Assembly (NCBI GenBank): GCA_963665785.1
Contig: OY762456.1
Coordinates: 3,968,001 to 4,032,000 of the forward strand
From: UBA7455 sp026713185
Lineage (GTDB): Bacteria; Pseudomonadota; Gammaproteobacteria; Pseudomonadales; Azotimanducaceae
DNA length: 64,000 nt
Direction: 5' to 3'
Positions 1 through 8,802 of the stretch are shown piece after piece. A program made the translations under genes and the position numbers. Numbering within the stretch: the first letter of the stretch is position 1; each line of letters begins with the position of its first letter. The notes beneath the pieces were generated by a model. That model was given only the letters and a program-made list of their open reading frames with translations. It did no database searches and was not told the DNA's origin.

Positions 1-188
1 TTGGCGGCCACAGAGCGAAGAAATTCACAGGCTTCTTCAAGGCACGGCAGTGTATTTTCAAGATTGATAATATGGATGTTGTTTCTGGATCCAAAAATGT
101 GCTCATTCATTTTTGGATTCCAGTATCTGGTCTGATGACCGAAGTGTGCACCTGCTTCCAGCAGGGAACGCATGGATACGTTGGACAT
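1..188 (-). CDS. rpsB: 30S ribosomal protein S2, N-terminal part (runs off left edge)
   Basis: Reading the minus strand from the ATG at 188 gives MSNVSMRSLLEAGAHFGHQT and continues with RYWNPKM, FGSRNNIHIINLENT and so on to the window edge. This is the conserved beginning of ribosomal protein S2 (RLLEAGVHFGHQTRYWNPKM-type block). Sixty-two codons are visible and the rest lies outside the window. The start is supported by a GGAG ribosome-binding site about 8 bases upstream. S2 is a small-subunit protein, and tsf normally follows it, which here would be off the left edge. The frame is open to the edge. Function is certain from the family motif; only the length is unknown. Confidence 0.94.
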   Translation of the reverse strand, partial: MSNVSMRSLLEAGAHFGHQTRYWNPKMNEHIFGSRNNIHIINLENTLPCLEEACEFLRSVAA

Positions 189-340
189 GTTTACTCCGAA
201 TTTTTGGGTTTGGCCTCCACATACCCCATGATCCAACTGGCTGACCAGCACCCGAACCATGTGTCGATATGTGTGAGAATTAGGTCGGCTAATGCCGACG
301 GGAGTGATTTATACCATATTAACGCTGACAAAGACAGCAT
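189..340 (-). promoter_or_regulatory. rpsB promoter and leader
   Basis: On the minus strand, upstream of rpsB, an extended -10 box (TGG then TATAAA, plus-strand 308-313) has no strong -35 partner. Between it and the rpsB start a perfect 6-bp hairpin with a 4-base loop is seen (arms 284-289 and 294-299). The transcript leader would be about 110 nt. Gammaproteobacterial rpsB leaders are known to bind S2 for autoregulation, and this leader may do the same, but I only see the hairpin and the GC-rich stretch before the start codon. The remaining bases to 574 hold no convincing gene. Confidence 0.45.
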
Positions 341-574
341 CCCGCACTCGGCTGAAACCCAATCTGTACCCAGTAAAATAATTAGCAATGTACGGGACGG
401 CTTACCTGGAATTTCTTCGTCATGTATGATGAGAGTAAACAAACAAACTACCAGGCCATGAAAACAGGCTTGTGTGTAATAAAATTCGTGTTGGTAAACT
501 GTGTTGGAAATAAGAAAGCCGTGGAAAAAGTCCGGCATCTACAGGAATCCGGTTGAAGGCAGGTTGTTGTTTGC

Positions 575-1573
575 ATGACCTGTTTTTCCATTCTAGATCT
601 GTCGCCGGTTACCCAGGGTAATACACCTACAGAAGCCCTGCGCAATTCCCTGGATCTCATTCGGCATGCGGAGCAATGGGGTTACGAACGATACTGGGTT
701 GCCGAACATCACAATATGCGCGGTATCGCCAGTGCCGCCACTGCAGTGGTTATCGGCTATCTGGCTGGCGGGACATCGACAATCCGGGTGGGTGCCGGCG
801 GCATCATGCTGCCCAACCATGCCCCGTTGGTCATTGCCGAACAATTCGGTACGCTGGCAACGTTATATCCTGGTCGAATCGACCTTGGGCTGGGCCGCGC
901 ACCGGGGACTGACCAGGTAACCGCCATGGCGCTACGGCGAACACTCACCGGCAACGTGGAGGATTTCCCTCGCGATGTTGTGGAACTGCAGCATTACCTG
1001 AAAGATCCACAACCTGGACAGCGTATCACTGCTGTTCCAGGGGCGGGAACAAACGTACCTCTATGGATTCTGGGTTCCAGCCTGTTTGGCGCCCAGCTGG
1101 CGGGTATGCTCGGTCTGCCATTCGCATTTGCCTCACATTTTGCACCAGAGATGCTGTCCAGGGCGGTTAAGGTGTATCGGGATCACTTCAAACCTTCAGA
1201 GCAACTCGATGCCCCTTACCTGATGCTCGGTTTCAACGTGTGTGCAGCGGATACCGATGATGAGGCCCATTACCTGCGCAGTTCTTCGACACTGTCTTTT
1301 CTCAATATGCGCAAAGGTAAACCTGGGTTGTTACCACCGCCAGTGCGGGAAATGGAGAATCAGTTAAGTAAAGATGATAAAAAGATACTGTCAGCAACCA
1401 GGCGATGCATTGCCGTCGGCGATGTCAATGCAGTCAGGGACGGTATGGCTGAGTTTATTGATGAATACAAGGCAGATGAACTGATTCTTGTATCCTCTAT
1501 ATATGATCACAGCGCCCGTTTGCATTCCTACGAGATCACGATGAACGCCGCCAGGGAGATCAACGGTATCTGA
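575..1573 (+). CDS. LLM class flavin-dependent oxidoreductase (luciferase-like, MsnO8/YhbW type)
   Basis: 332 aa, the usual size for single-component bacterial luciferase-like monooxygenases. The N-terminal FSILDLSPV block (4-12), AEHHN (43-47), a GGIMLPNHAP block near 75-84 and GLGRAPGTD (105-113) are hallmarks of the MsnO8/YhbW subgroup. The expected fold is a TIM barrel using reduced flavin; the substrate cannot be read from sequence. The start matches the family, whose proteins begin a few residues before the LDLSP motif, although the ribosome-binding site is poor (a purine-rich GAAGG lies rather far upstream). The gene stands alone, divergent from rpsB, with no partner reductase adjacent. 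Expected to be cytoplasmic. Confidence 0.86.
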   Translation: MTCFSILDLSPVTQGNTPTEALRNSLDLIRHAEQWGYERYWVAEHHNMRGIASAATAVVIGYLAGGTSTIRVGAGGIMLPNHAPLVIAEQFGTLATLYPGRIDLGLGRAPGTDQVTAMALRRTLTGNVEDFPRDVVELQHYLKDPQPGQRITAVPGAGTNVPLWILGSSLFGAQLAGMLGLPFAFASHFAPEMLSRAVKVYRDHFKPSEQLDAPYLMLGFNVCAADTDDEAHYLRSSSTLSFLNMRKGKPGLLPPPVREMENQLSKDDKKILSATRRCIAVGDVNAVRDGMAEFIDEYKADELILVSSIYDHSARLHSYEITMNAAREINGI

Positions 1574-1615
1574 CCCAGGACACTCCTATCAAACACACAC
1601 TATTCCCGGCATACA

Positions 1616-1762
1616 GCAGATGGCTTTGGGGTGTTCATTTGCACCAGCATAATGTCGGAGCGCCGAGTTGGAGGAGCATGACTACAGGCATGCGGGGGAG
1701 ACAAGGGAATCCCGGAGGGACGCGCAGACGCTGAAGCAAATGAATGCCCCAAAGCCATCTGC
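1616..1762. repeat. 147-bp element bounded by 27-bp imperfect inverted repeats
   Basis: The left arm 1616-1642 (starts GCAGATGGCTTTGGGG) and right arm 1736-1762 (ends CCCCAAAGCCATCTGC) are inverted copies differing at two positions. Between them are about 93 bases rich in short GC stretches with no ORF. The right arm plus flanks (1733-1767, 35 bases) recurs exactly at 49002-49036. An element with long terminal inverted repeats, no coding capacity and another copy nearby behaves like a MITE or REP-type mobile repeat. It sits between the LLM gene and the convergent nitronate monooxygenase-like gene, so it could also act as a transcription terminator. Confidence 0.65.
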
Positions 1763-1788
1763 GAACACACTCGTTAATGAATCAAGCT

Positions 1789-2931
1789 CTACTCAGACAT
1801 CAAGTCCGCGAGACGATCGGTGGCTTCTGCAAAGTCTTCCATAAAATCGTAAACCACCTGCCTTGTCGATGTGGGCTGATTCATTAAACCCACCGCCTGA
1901 CCGACGAAATAAGTTGCCAGTTGTCTGGCGCCACCGTGGCCGCTTTCTGCAAGCTGGCTGATACGACTCAGTGCCGGTTCACTGATGACCTGCTGCAAAG
2001 GCATGGGTAACGGGACAGGCGCATCTTCACTATGCCATGCGTCTGTCCAGGCAGACTGCAATTGCCGTGTATACTTACCGGTACGACTTCTGGAACGCAC
2101 TGTCTGCCGGGAATCGGCTACCAGCATTTTCTCTTTCACCGCCGGGGCCGTTTCTGCTTCTGCCGTAGTCAACCAGACGGAACCACACCAGGCGCCGGCA
2201 GCGCCCATCGTCATCGCCGCAGCCATCTGTCTGCCCGTGGCAATACCACCGGCCGCGAGAACCGGAATATCGCCATAGGGTTGGAGCGCTTTGATGACTT
2301 CCGGCACAACAACCATGGTGGAAATTTCACCACAGTGACCGCCGGCTTCAGTTCCGGAAACGATAATAACATCCACACCAGCTTCCGCATGCTTGATTGC
2401 ATGTACTGTGGCGCCCGCTAATGCACCCACAATAACCCCGGCTTCCCTGGCTTTTTCACGCATGAACTCGGGCGGGACTCCCAGTGCGTTGACTACCATC
2501 CTGACACCGGGATGCTTGAATGCGACGTCCAGAACCGGTGAAGCACCTATTTCACGATAGTTATCACCAAGGTGATCACTGATTTCACGGTCCCACAGAC
2601 CCTTTGTATCAATATTGTGATTAGCCAGAATGGATTCGATATACCGTTTGTGTTCCTGAGGTATCGCCGCTTCGATTTCCACCGCGGTACGCGCTTCTTC
2701 CTTGCTGTCCAGACTGTTCGGCAACAGCAGGTCAACCCCATAGGGCTTTCCATCTATGTGATCATCAATCCAGTTCAGTTCCACTTCCAGCGATTCCGGA
2801 GTATGTCCGGCTGCTCCAAGAACACCAAAGCCACCGGCTTTGCTGACTTCCGCAATCACGTCCCGGCAGTGGCTGAATGCAAACAGTGGAAATTCCATGC
2901 CGAGTTTGTCACATAGTGCTGATTTCATCAT
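1789..2931 (-). CDS. Nitronate monooxygenase / enoyl-reductase-like FMN enzyme
   Basis: 380 aa. It carries the NMO (2-nitropropane dioxygenase) TIM-barrel signature: a glycine-rich GGFGVLGAAG near 33-42, VVGALAG-like strand near 168-173, GTEAGGHCG (193-201, with the catalytic-type His199), and PVLAAGGIATGRQ followed by GAAGAWCGS for the FMN phosphate. Family members oxidise nitronates using FMN, while close relatives reduce enoyl-ACP, so the true substrate is open. It is the last gene of a three-gene minus-strand set with the PEBP and ABM proteins (gap to ABM about 90 bases). The reading frame is intact and of normal length. Expected cytoplasmic. Confidence 0.86.
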   Translation of the reverse strand: MMKSALCDKLGMEFPLFAFSHCRDVIAEVSKAGGFGVLGAAGHTPESLEVELNWIDDHIDGKPYGVDLLLPNSLDSKEEARTAVEIEAAIPQEHKRYIESILANHNIDTKGLWDREISDHLGDNYREIGASPVLDVAFKHPGVRMVVNALGVPPEFMREKAREAGVIVGALAGATVHAIKHAEAGVDVIIVSGTEAGGHCGEISTMVVVPEVIKALQPYGDIPVLAAGGIATGRQMAAAMTMGAAGAWCGSVWLTTAEAETAPAVKEKMLVADSRQTVRSRSRTGKYTRQLQSAWTDAWHSEDAPVPLPMPLQQVISEPALSRISQLAESGHGGARQLATYFVGQAVGLMNQPTSTRQVVYDFMEDFAEATDRLADLMSE

Positions 2932-3020
2932 TCTTCTCCAGTTTCGGATTGCAATTTATTTAAGCGTACTACTTTGCAGAGTTGTTGGTAAAACATTCTT
3001 GCGGGGAACCATCAACGAAT

Positions 3021-3335
3021 TCACTCTGTTCCGGCTGTTATCTCCCATTCCGGGTCATAAAATTCTCCCAGAACCCTGACCTCTACAAACTCGGCTTCAT
3101 GCTCGATGATTCTCCGGACATCTTCCGGTTGCCGGGCTTCCATGGCATCCCGATGGATCTTGCTGTCCCAACTGGCAATAGCCAACAGCGTTGTATCATC
3201 CCCGATTTTACGATGCAGACGGGTACCTCTTGCACCTGGCGCCTGCTGAATGATACGGCTGGCACGTAACCAGGCATCTGCATACTGCTCAGCGGTGTAG
3301 CCCGGTTTTATATAAACCTCAAAAATGAAATACAT
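3021..3335 (-). CDS. Small ABM-like (dimeric alpha-beta barrel) protein
   Basis: 104 aa. The start MYFIFEVYIKPG and the alternating pattern around RLHRKIGDDTTLLAIASWDSK suggest a ferredoxin-like dimeric alpha-beta barrel, as in antibiotic-biosynthesis-monooxygenase (ABM) and EthD-like proteins. No catalytic residue assignment is possible. The gene begins 12 bases after the PEBP gene stop, so the two are probably co-transcribed with the downstream FMN enzyme. Association with a flavin oxidoreductase suggests a role in handling a small hydrophobic or oxidised metabolite, which is inference only. A stress-responsive barrel protein is an alternative reading. Confidence 0.6.
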   Translation of the reverse strand: MYFIFEVYIKPGYTAEQYADAWLRASRIIQQAPGARGTRLHRKIGDDTTLLAIASWDSKIHRDAMEARQPEDVRRIIEHEAEFVEVRVLGEFYDPEWEITAGTE

Positions 3336-3347
3336 GCCAACAATGAT

Positions 3348-3824
3348 TCAGTCACGCTGATAAGTACCCACCAGCCGGTTCATTCCAATAACATCAGATT
3401 CCACTTTCTCCAGCAGATCCCACATGTTCAGACCGTCCTCAAGTTCCGGCTCGACAGCAAGTGCCAGCAACCAGAAAAAGTAATGATGCACCCCGTGGCC
3501 ATTGGGTGGCATGGGACCGCCGTAGCCCGGTTTGCCAAAATCACTGGCGCCGGTGGTATATTGATTAACAGCTTCCCCGATTGAGGAAACATCTGCCGGA
3601 ATATTGTACAGCACCCAATGGACAAAGCCATATTTGCCGGGGGTTACCAGAGGAGCATCCGGATCATGGCAGATGACGGCAAGTGACCGGGTACCTTCGG
3701 GCAAATCACTCCAGGCAAGCGCCGGGGAAACATCTTCACCTTCCCCAGTGTGTTTTTGCGGTATGGCACTCCCATTTTGAAAGGCGGTGCTGGTGAGTTG
3801 CAAAGCTGAAAGGGCGAATCCCAT
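3348..3824 (-). CDS. YbhB/YbcL family PEBP (Raf kinase inhibitor-like) protein
   Basis: 158 aa, normal for bacterial PEBPs. The ligand-pocket motifs are all present: DPDAP (54-58), FVHWVLYNIP (67-76), and GGPMPPNGHGVHHYFFWL from about 102 to 119. There is no signal peptide, so it is expected in the cytoplasm. Members bind anionic or phosphate-like ligands, and no enzymatic role is established for this branch. It is the first gene of the minus-strand trio PEBP-ABM-NMO. The family assignment is secure; the physiological role is unknown. Confidence 0.92.
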   Translation of the reverse strand: MGFALSALQLTSTAFQNGSAIPQKHTGEGEDVSPALAWSDLPEGTRSLAVICHDPDAPLVTPGKYGFVHWVLYNIPADVSSIGEAVNQYTTGASDFGKPGYGGPMPPNGHGVHHYFFWLLALAVEPELEDGLNMWDLLEKVESDVIGMNRLVGTYQRD

Positions 3825-4093
3825 TTGTATCTCCTGAGTAATAACGGAATAACGATCATAACCTGATCAGTTGCGCCAGGTCATCCGTGAGTTTCTATCA
3901 CCCATAGGCTCAATCAATCTTCAATGGCACAGTTTTGCACAATATTTGTGCGATATGCTTCATATTAGTGCGTTTGTAACACTGACCACAGCACATTGCG
4001 ACTGATAGACCAGCTTCAGGCAGATAATTTACCGAGTCATAAAGAATTGGCCTGGATAATGCTTTGTTTGATCAAGTCTGGTTTCGCATTCTT

Positions 4094-4136
4094 ATTGGAA
4101 AAGAGTTTTTTGAATGCAGTATTGGAAAAGAATTTT
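4094..4136. promoter_or_regulatory. Repeated ATTGGAAAAG motif upstream of the TorF-like porin
   Basis: Within the 370-base gap between the divergent PEBP and porin genes, the motif ATTGGAAAAG followed by a T-rich tract occurs twice, at 4094-4103 and 4121-4130, spaced 27 bases apart, just before the porin start. Spacing near two and a half helical turns fits a regulator-binding or UP-like element, but no known operator is recognised. The rest of the gap (3825-4093) shows no gene and no clear promoter box. Confidence 0.3.
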
Positions 4137-4194
4137 TAAAAACCAGTACAGAAACCAGCACTGACATATAACGAAGATAATCTTGGAGCAAACA

Positions 4195-4866
4195 ATGAAA
4201 TTCATAAAAACAATTCTAGCAGGTTCACTTGCTGCCACCATGCTTGCAGGCGCAATCATTCCGGCGGCTAATGCCGAAGTTGCAGGGTCTGCATCCGTTG
4301 CAACCTCATACCTCTGGCGCGGGTATGATCTGGGTTCAGGTTCACCCGCTGCCTCCGCTGACATCGTTGGCAGTTCGAACGGTATGTACGCCGGACTCTG
4401 GGTGTCTTCCGGCGACAAAACCGCCGGCACAGAATTTGATCTGTTTGCGGGCTACGGCGGTGAGATAGAAGACCTTTCGTACGATATAAGCCTCATTTCA
4501 TACTCCTACCCGACCGGAGATTTCAAGGATACCGATGGTTCTCCCGGTGACTTCATGGAAGTTATTCTATCTCTGGGCTATGGACCGTTCGGCTTCACCT
4601 ACTATGACAATGTAGCGGGAGATACCGGGGGATATGCTGCTTCAGAAGACTACCGGTACATCACTTTATCTGCCAATGCCGGCCAGTGGTCCTTTCTCCT
4701 GGGTGATCATGACTTTGGTATCAATGACGATGATGCGACACATCTCGATATCAGCTACAACTACAATGATAATTTGTCCTTCACCATGAGTAATTGGCTG
4801 AAGTACACGGGTGACAAGCCTTCTGATGCAATTTTTGTGGTCTCCTACAGCATTGCTATCGATTAG
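4195..4866 (+). CDS. TorF family putative outer-membrane porin
   Basis: 223 aa from the ATG at 4195, chosen because GGAG lies 6 bases upstream; an in-frame TTG at 4183 overlaps that site and is unlikely. A signal peptide (MKFIKTILAGSLAATMLAG, cleavage after ANA near residue 27) is followed by EVAGSASVATSYLWRGYDLG, the typical TorF/TIGR02001 opening, and alternating amphipathic strands ending SYSIAID. The protein is acidic, as in marine bacteria. Members are predicted beta-barrels of unknown substrate. It is monocistronic and faces the YejF gene, with a GC-rich hairpin between them. Confidence 0.82.
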   Translation: MKFIKTILAGSLAATMLAGAIIPAANAEVAGSASVATSYLWRGYDLGSGSPAASADIVGSSNGMYAGLWVSSGDKTAGTEFDLFAGYGGEIEDLSYDISLISYSYPTGDFKDTDGSPGDFMEVILSLGYGPFGFTYYDNVAGDTGGYAASEDYRYITLSANAGQWSFLLGDHDFGINDDDATHLDISYNYNDNLSFTMSNWLKYTGDKPSDAIFVVSYSIAID

Positions 4867-4878
4867 GAAAATAAATCA

Positions 4879-4911
4879 CTGGCGGCCAAGGCTATTGGGT
4901 CCAGCCGCCGG
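4879..4911. terminator. Hairpin between convergent porin and yejF genes
   Basis: CTGGCGGC at 4879-4886 pairs with GCCGCCGG at 4904-4911 (eight pairs, one G-T wobble, 17-base loop). It lies between the stop codons of two convergent genes and could serve both. There is no clear U-tract on either side, so it is only a candidate terminator. Confidence 0.4.
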
Positions 4912-4915
4912 TTGA

Positions 4916-6526
4916 TCAGTCAATGTCGTTCTGGTCCGTGGTTTCGAGGTCAAATGCTGCGGTCATCAATGCCTTGGTATACCAGGATTTTGGCGAGGAG
5001 AATATCTGTTCAGAAGGACCCTGCTCTACAATATTGCCGTCCTTCATGACCACCAGTTGATGAGCAAGGGCTCGCACCACTTTCAGATCATGGCTGATAA
5101 ACAGATATGCCAGCTGATACCGGTGCTGCAAATCGCGTAACAGATCGATGATCTGCGCCTGTATGGAGACATCCAGTGCTGAAGTTGGTTCATCCAGCAC
5201 GATGACTTCAGGGCGCAGAATAATCGCCCTGGCAATAGCAATACGTTGTCGTTGCCCACCGGAAAACTCATGTGGATACCGATCCTGTGCATCCGTGTCC
5301 ATTCCCACTTCCAGAAGTGCATCGGCTACTGCTTTGCGACGCTGTAACGCTGTCATCGCAGGCTCATGGATCTTCAGTCCGGCCTCGATAATCTGATTCA
5401 CGGACAATCTGGGAGGCAGGCTGCCGTAAGGGTCCTGGAACACAATCTGAATCTTGTTTCGAAGCGGCCGCAATGCAGCTGATTTCAGACCCTGAATCGA
5501 TGTGTCGTGCAGTCGTATCTCTCCCTCACTGGCGGTGAGGCGCAATAATGCCATTGCCAGAGTAGTTTTACCGGAACCGGATTCCCCGACGATACCCAGG
5601 GTCTGCCCTTGTCGAATCGCTATCGTCACGTTGTCTACGGCTCGTAAAATTCGCTTACTGGCGAATAGCCCCTTGGCGAGATCGAAGACAACCGATACAT
5701 CATTTGCCGCCATGATGACCTGTGCATCAGGCGCAGCACTGACTGGATCACCGCTGGGCTCTGCCGCCAGAAGGTGCTTGGTGTAATCATGTTGAGGATT
5801 TGAGAAGATCTGTGCAGTTACACCCTGCTCAACCAGATTTCCATCGGTCATGACACACACTCTATCCGACATTTTTCTGACTACACTCAGATCATGGGTA
5901 ATCAGCAGCAGAGCCATATCCAGTCTCTGCTTCAAGTCATTCAGCAAATTGAGGATTTGTGCCTGGATGGTCACATCCAGCGCTGTCGTAGGCTCGTCTG
6001 CGATCAGCAGGTCAGGCTCATTTGCCAGCGCCATCGCAATCATCACGCGTTGACGCTGACCGCCGGAAAGCTCATGGGGATAAGAACGCAACCGTTCTTC
6101 TGCCCGTTGCAAACCGACTAATTCCAATAGTTCAAGGGTTCGTTCCCTTGCTTCCCTGATACCCAAACCCTGGTGTACATAGAGGATTTCACCAATCTGT
6201 TTTTCAATGTGATGCAGGGGGTTCAACGATGTCATCGGTTCCTGGAATACCATACCGACCTGGGCGCCGCGTATATTCAGCATGTATTCTTCCGGTGCAC
6301 CAACAACCTCCTGACCATCCACCAGAATCGAACCCCCGGGATGACTTGCGTACTGGTAAGGCAGCAATTGCATCACCGAAAGTGCTGTCACTGATTTCCC
6401 TGAGCCGGATTCACCAACCAGGGACACGGTTTCCCCCCTGTCAATATGGAAACTTACGTTGTGTACCACCTCGTTTCCACGGAACGCGACACTGAGATCA
6501 TTCACATCGAGTATACGATCGCTCAT
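4916..6526 (-). CDS. yejF: Peptide ABC importer, double ATPase subunit (YejF type)
   Basis: 536 aa with two ABC cassettes in one chain. Cassette 1 has Walker A GESGSGKS (38-45) and signature LSGGQRQR (153-160). Cassette 2 has GESGSGKT (314-321) and FSGGQRQR (421-428), each followed by a D-E-P Walker B. The fused DppD-DppF layout is the YejF arrangement; Yej importers take up peptides and the microcin C group of peptide-nucleotides. The start overlaps the yejE stop by 4 bases (ATGA), indicating translational coupling. It is the last gene of the seven-gene transport run. Cytoplasmic face of the inner membrane. Confidence 0.87.
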   Translation of the reverse strand: MSDRILDVNDLSVAFRGNEVVHNVSFHIDRGETVSLVGESGSGKSVTALSVMQLLPYQYASHPGGSILVDGQEVVGAPEEYMLNIRGAQVGMVFQEPMTSLNPLHHIEKQIGEILYVHQGLGIREARERTLELLELVGLQRAEERLRSYPHELSGGQRQRVMIAMALANEPDLLIADEPTTALDVTIQAQILNLLNDLKQRLDMALLLITHDLSVVRKMSDRVCVMTDGNLVEQGVTAQIFSNPQHDYTKHLLAAEPSGDPVSAAPDAQVIMAANDVSVVFDLAKGLFASKRILRAVDNVTIAIRQGQTLGIVGESGSGKTTLAMALLRLTASEGEIRLHDTSIQGLKSAALRPLRNKIQIVFQDPYGSLPPRLSVNQIIEAGLKIHEPAMTALQRRKAVADALLEVGMDTDAQDRYPHEFSGGQRQRIAIARAIILRPEVIVLDEPTSALDVSIQAQIIDLLRDLQHRYQLAYLFISHDLKVVRALAHQLVVMKDGNIVEQGPSEQIFSSPKSWYTKALMTAAFDLETTDQNDID

Positions 6527-7617
6527 GTGGCCGACCTCCTGGGATCAAAGGCATCCCGTACAGCCTCACCAACAAAAACAAGCAGGGTCAGCATGATTGA
6601 CAGTGTAAAGAAACCGGCCAGACCCAGCCATGGCGCCTGAATATTGGCCTTGCCCTGGGCCAGCAACTCACCCAGGGACGGATATCCGGCTGGCAGACCA
6701 AATCCCAGGAAGTCCAGCGATGTCAATGTAGTAATGGAGCCATTGAGCAGAAATGGCAGATAAGTCAGAGTTGCCACCATGGCGTTGGGCAGAACATACC
6801 GGGTCATGATGGTGAAATCCTTTTCCCCCAAAGCCTTTGCTGCATTCACGTAGTCGAAGTTACGGGTTCGCAGGAACTCGGCGCGTACCACCGCCACCAG
6901 AGCCATCCAGTTGAACAGTAATAACAGAAGCAGCAGTGCAACAGGATTCGGTTCAATCAGACTGGTCAGGATTATAATCAGGAACAGGACAGGTAATCCG
7001 GCCCAGATTTCCACCAGCCGCTGACCAAACAGGTCTATCAGACCACCAAAGTATCCTTGTGTCGCACCCACGGTAATACCGATAATGGCACTGAAGAAGG
7101 TCAGGGAGATGCCAAACAATACAGACAGACGAAAACCGTAGATAATTCTTGCTGTCACGTCTCTGGCCACATCGTCGGTGCCCAGCCAGTGTCTGGAACT
7201 GGGTGCTTCCGGCACCGCACCTTCCGTTTCGAGGTCAATAGTGTCAAAACTGAAAGGTATGAGCGGCCAGATCATCCAGCCATCTCCATCCCTGATCATT
7301 TCCTTGACCGCAGAAGAGCTATACACTGCTTCAGTTTCAAACACACCGCCAAATTCAGTTTCGGGGTAGGCGATGAGTACAGGAAAATACCATTCGTTTT
7401 CATATTTGAGCAGCAACGGCTTGTCGTTGGCGATGAATTCTGCAAACAGACTCAAAAAAACCAATATGCCAATAGTCCAGAGGCTCCAGTAACCACGTTT
7501 GTTTGCTTTAAAGTTGGCCCAGCGACGTTTGGTCAGCGGTGACATCTGCCAGCGGGGAAGCAATGTATCATCCCTTACGTAGCCATCTGTAGGCGGTGTG
7601 ACAGTCGTATCGGTCAT
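6523..7617 (-). CDS. yejE: Peptide ABC importer permease (YejE type)
   Basis: 364 aa inner-membrane permease. A long N-terminal segment with one membrane helix (about residues 46-64, WSLWTIGILVFLSLFAEFIA) precedes a large periplasmic loop containing HWLGTDDVARDV, the loop typical of DppC/OppC/YejE. The binding-protein-dependent transport core follows, with the EAA-type segment AAKALGEKDFTIMTRYVLPNA near 245-265. The start abuts the yejB stop (one-base overlap), so it is coupled. Its N-terminal loop is longer than in DppC, which fits YejE. Probable partner of YejB and YejF to form the heterodimeric channel. Confidence 0.85.
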   Translation of the reverse strand: MTDTTVTPPTDGYVRDDTLLPRWQMSPLTKRRWANFKANKRGYWSLWTIGILVFLSLFAEFIANDKPLLLKYENEWYFPVLIAYPETEFGGVFETEAVYSSSAVKEMIRDGDGWMIWPLIPFSFDTIDLETEGAVPEAPSSRHWLGTDDVARDVTARIIYGFRLSVLFGISLTFFSAIIGITVGATQGYFGGLIDLFGQRLVEIWAGLPVLFLIIILTSLIEPNPVALLLLLLLFNWMALVAVVRAEFLRTRNFDYVNAAKALGEKDFTIMTRYVLPNAMVATLTYLPFLLNGSITTLTSLDFLGFGLPAGYPSLGELLAQGKANIQAPWLGLAGFFTLSIMLTLLVFVGEAVRDAFDPRRSAT

Positions 7618-8702
7618 CAGGTTTCTCTCGTTTCGAAATCGATACGCGGGTCAACCAGTGTATAGGTGATATCACCAACCAGGTTCAATAACAGGCCGAT
7701 GCAGGTGAAACAGTACAACGTACCAAACATGATGGGATAATCACGTCTCAGGACAGCTTCAAATCCCAGTAATCCCAGACCATTCAGAGAAAAAATGACT
7801 TCGATCAGCAGGGCGCCGGTAAACAGTACACCCACGAGGGCCACCGGGAAACCGGCTATGACGATCAGCATGGCATTGCGGAATACATGACCGTACAGAA
7901 CACGCTTCTGATTGATGCCTTTGGCCCTTGCCGTCAATACATACTGTTTGGAAATCTCGTCCAGGAATGAATTCTTGGTCAACATCGTCAAGGTAGCGAA
8001 ACCACCAATTGTTAAAGCTGTTACCGGTAATACCAGATGCCAGAAGTAATCCACGATTTTGTCAAACAGTGAAAGACTCTCAAAATTATTGGAAGTAAGG
8101 CCCTTCAGCGGAAACCAGTCCAGATATGAGCCACCGGCAAACAATACGATAAGAAATACCGCGAACAGGAAACTGGGTACCGCATAACCAACAAAAATCA
8201 CTCCGCTGGTCCACGCATCAAACCGCGTTCCGTCACGTACAGCCTTGGTGATGCCAAGCGGAATGGAAATGATGTACACCAGCAGCATCGACCATAAACC
8301 CAGGGAAATTGATACCGGCAGACGCTCCTTGATCAAATCGAACACTGGCCGGTTCTGATAGTAACTTTCACCCAGATCGAAGCTCAGATAATCCCGCAAC
8401 ATCATGAAGTAACGAACGTGGATGGGTTTATCAAAGCCAAATTGCTTTTCAATGGCTTTTATCAACTCCGGGTCCAGACCCTGTGCTCCCTTATACTGGG
8501 TCTCGATAGTATCGCCCGCCTGTGGTCCGCTTTGTGCACCGGCAATCCTGCTGGTAACGTCAGTATCCTGTCCGGTCAGCGTCATGATCATCTGATCAAC
8601 AGGGCCACCCGGAGCCAACTGGACGATGAAGAAGTTGAGTGTGACAATGCCAATCAAGGTTGGAAACAGCAGAACCAGACGGCGTGCAATGTATCTACCC
8701 AT
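7617..8702 (-). CDS. yejB: Peptide ABC importer permease (YejB type)
   Basis: 361 aa inner-membrane permease starting MGRYIARRLVLLFPTLIGIVT, the DppB/YejB N-terminal helix. A long periplasmic insert near 40-90 and the EAA-like loop ARAKGINQKRVLYGHVFRNA (about 262-281) are seen. The gene lies 100 bases after the OppF-like gene, the only sizable gap in the seven-gene run. A TTGACG box (minus strand, 8792-8797) in that gap could be the -35 of an internal promoter, but a matching -10 is poor. No YejA-type binding protein gene is adjacent. Together with YejE and YejF it would import peptides. Confidence 0.85.
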   Translation of the reverse strand: MGRYIARRLVLLFPTLIGIVTLNFFIVQLAPGGPVDQMIMTLTGQDTDVTSRIAGAQSGPQAGDTIETQYKGAQGLDPELIKAIEKQFGFDKPIHVRYFMMLRDYLSFDLGESYYQNRPVFDLIKERLPVSISLGLWSMLLVYIISIPLGITKAVRDGTRFDAWTSGVIFVGYAVPSFLFAVFLIVLFAGGSYLDWFPLKGLTSNNFESLSLFDKIVDYFWHLVLPVTALTIGGFATLTMLTKNSFLDEISKQYVLTARAKGINQKRVLYGHVFRNAMLIVIAGFPVALVGVLFTGALLIEVIFSLNGLGLLGFEAVLRRDYPIMFGTLYCFTCIGLLLNLVGDITYTLVDPRIDFETRET

Positions 8703-8802
8703 AGTCAGCCCAATCTCTTGTCATGTTCATTCAGTTGTACCGGTTCATCCAAATACATCATGCACGATAAAATCGCATATCGAAACTATTGCGTCAAATT
8801 TG

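Noticed and set aside
191..538. 115-codon minus-strand frame upstream of rpsB
   Set aside because: It lies in the rpsB leader and promoter region, has odd composition, no motif and no ribosome-binding site.
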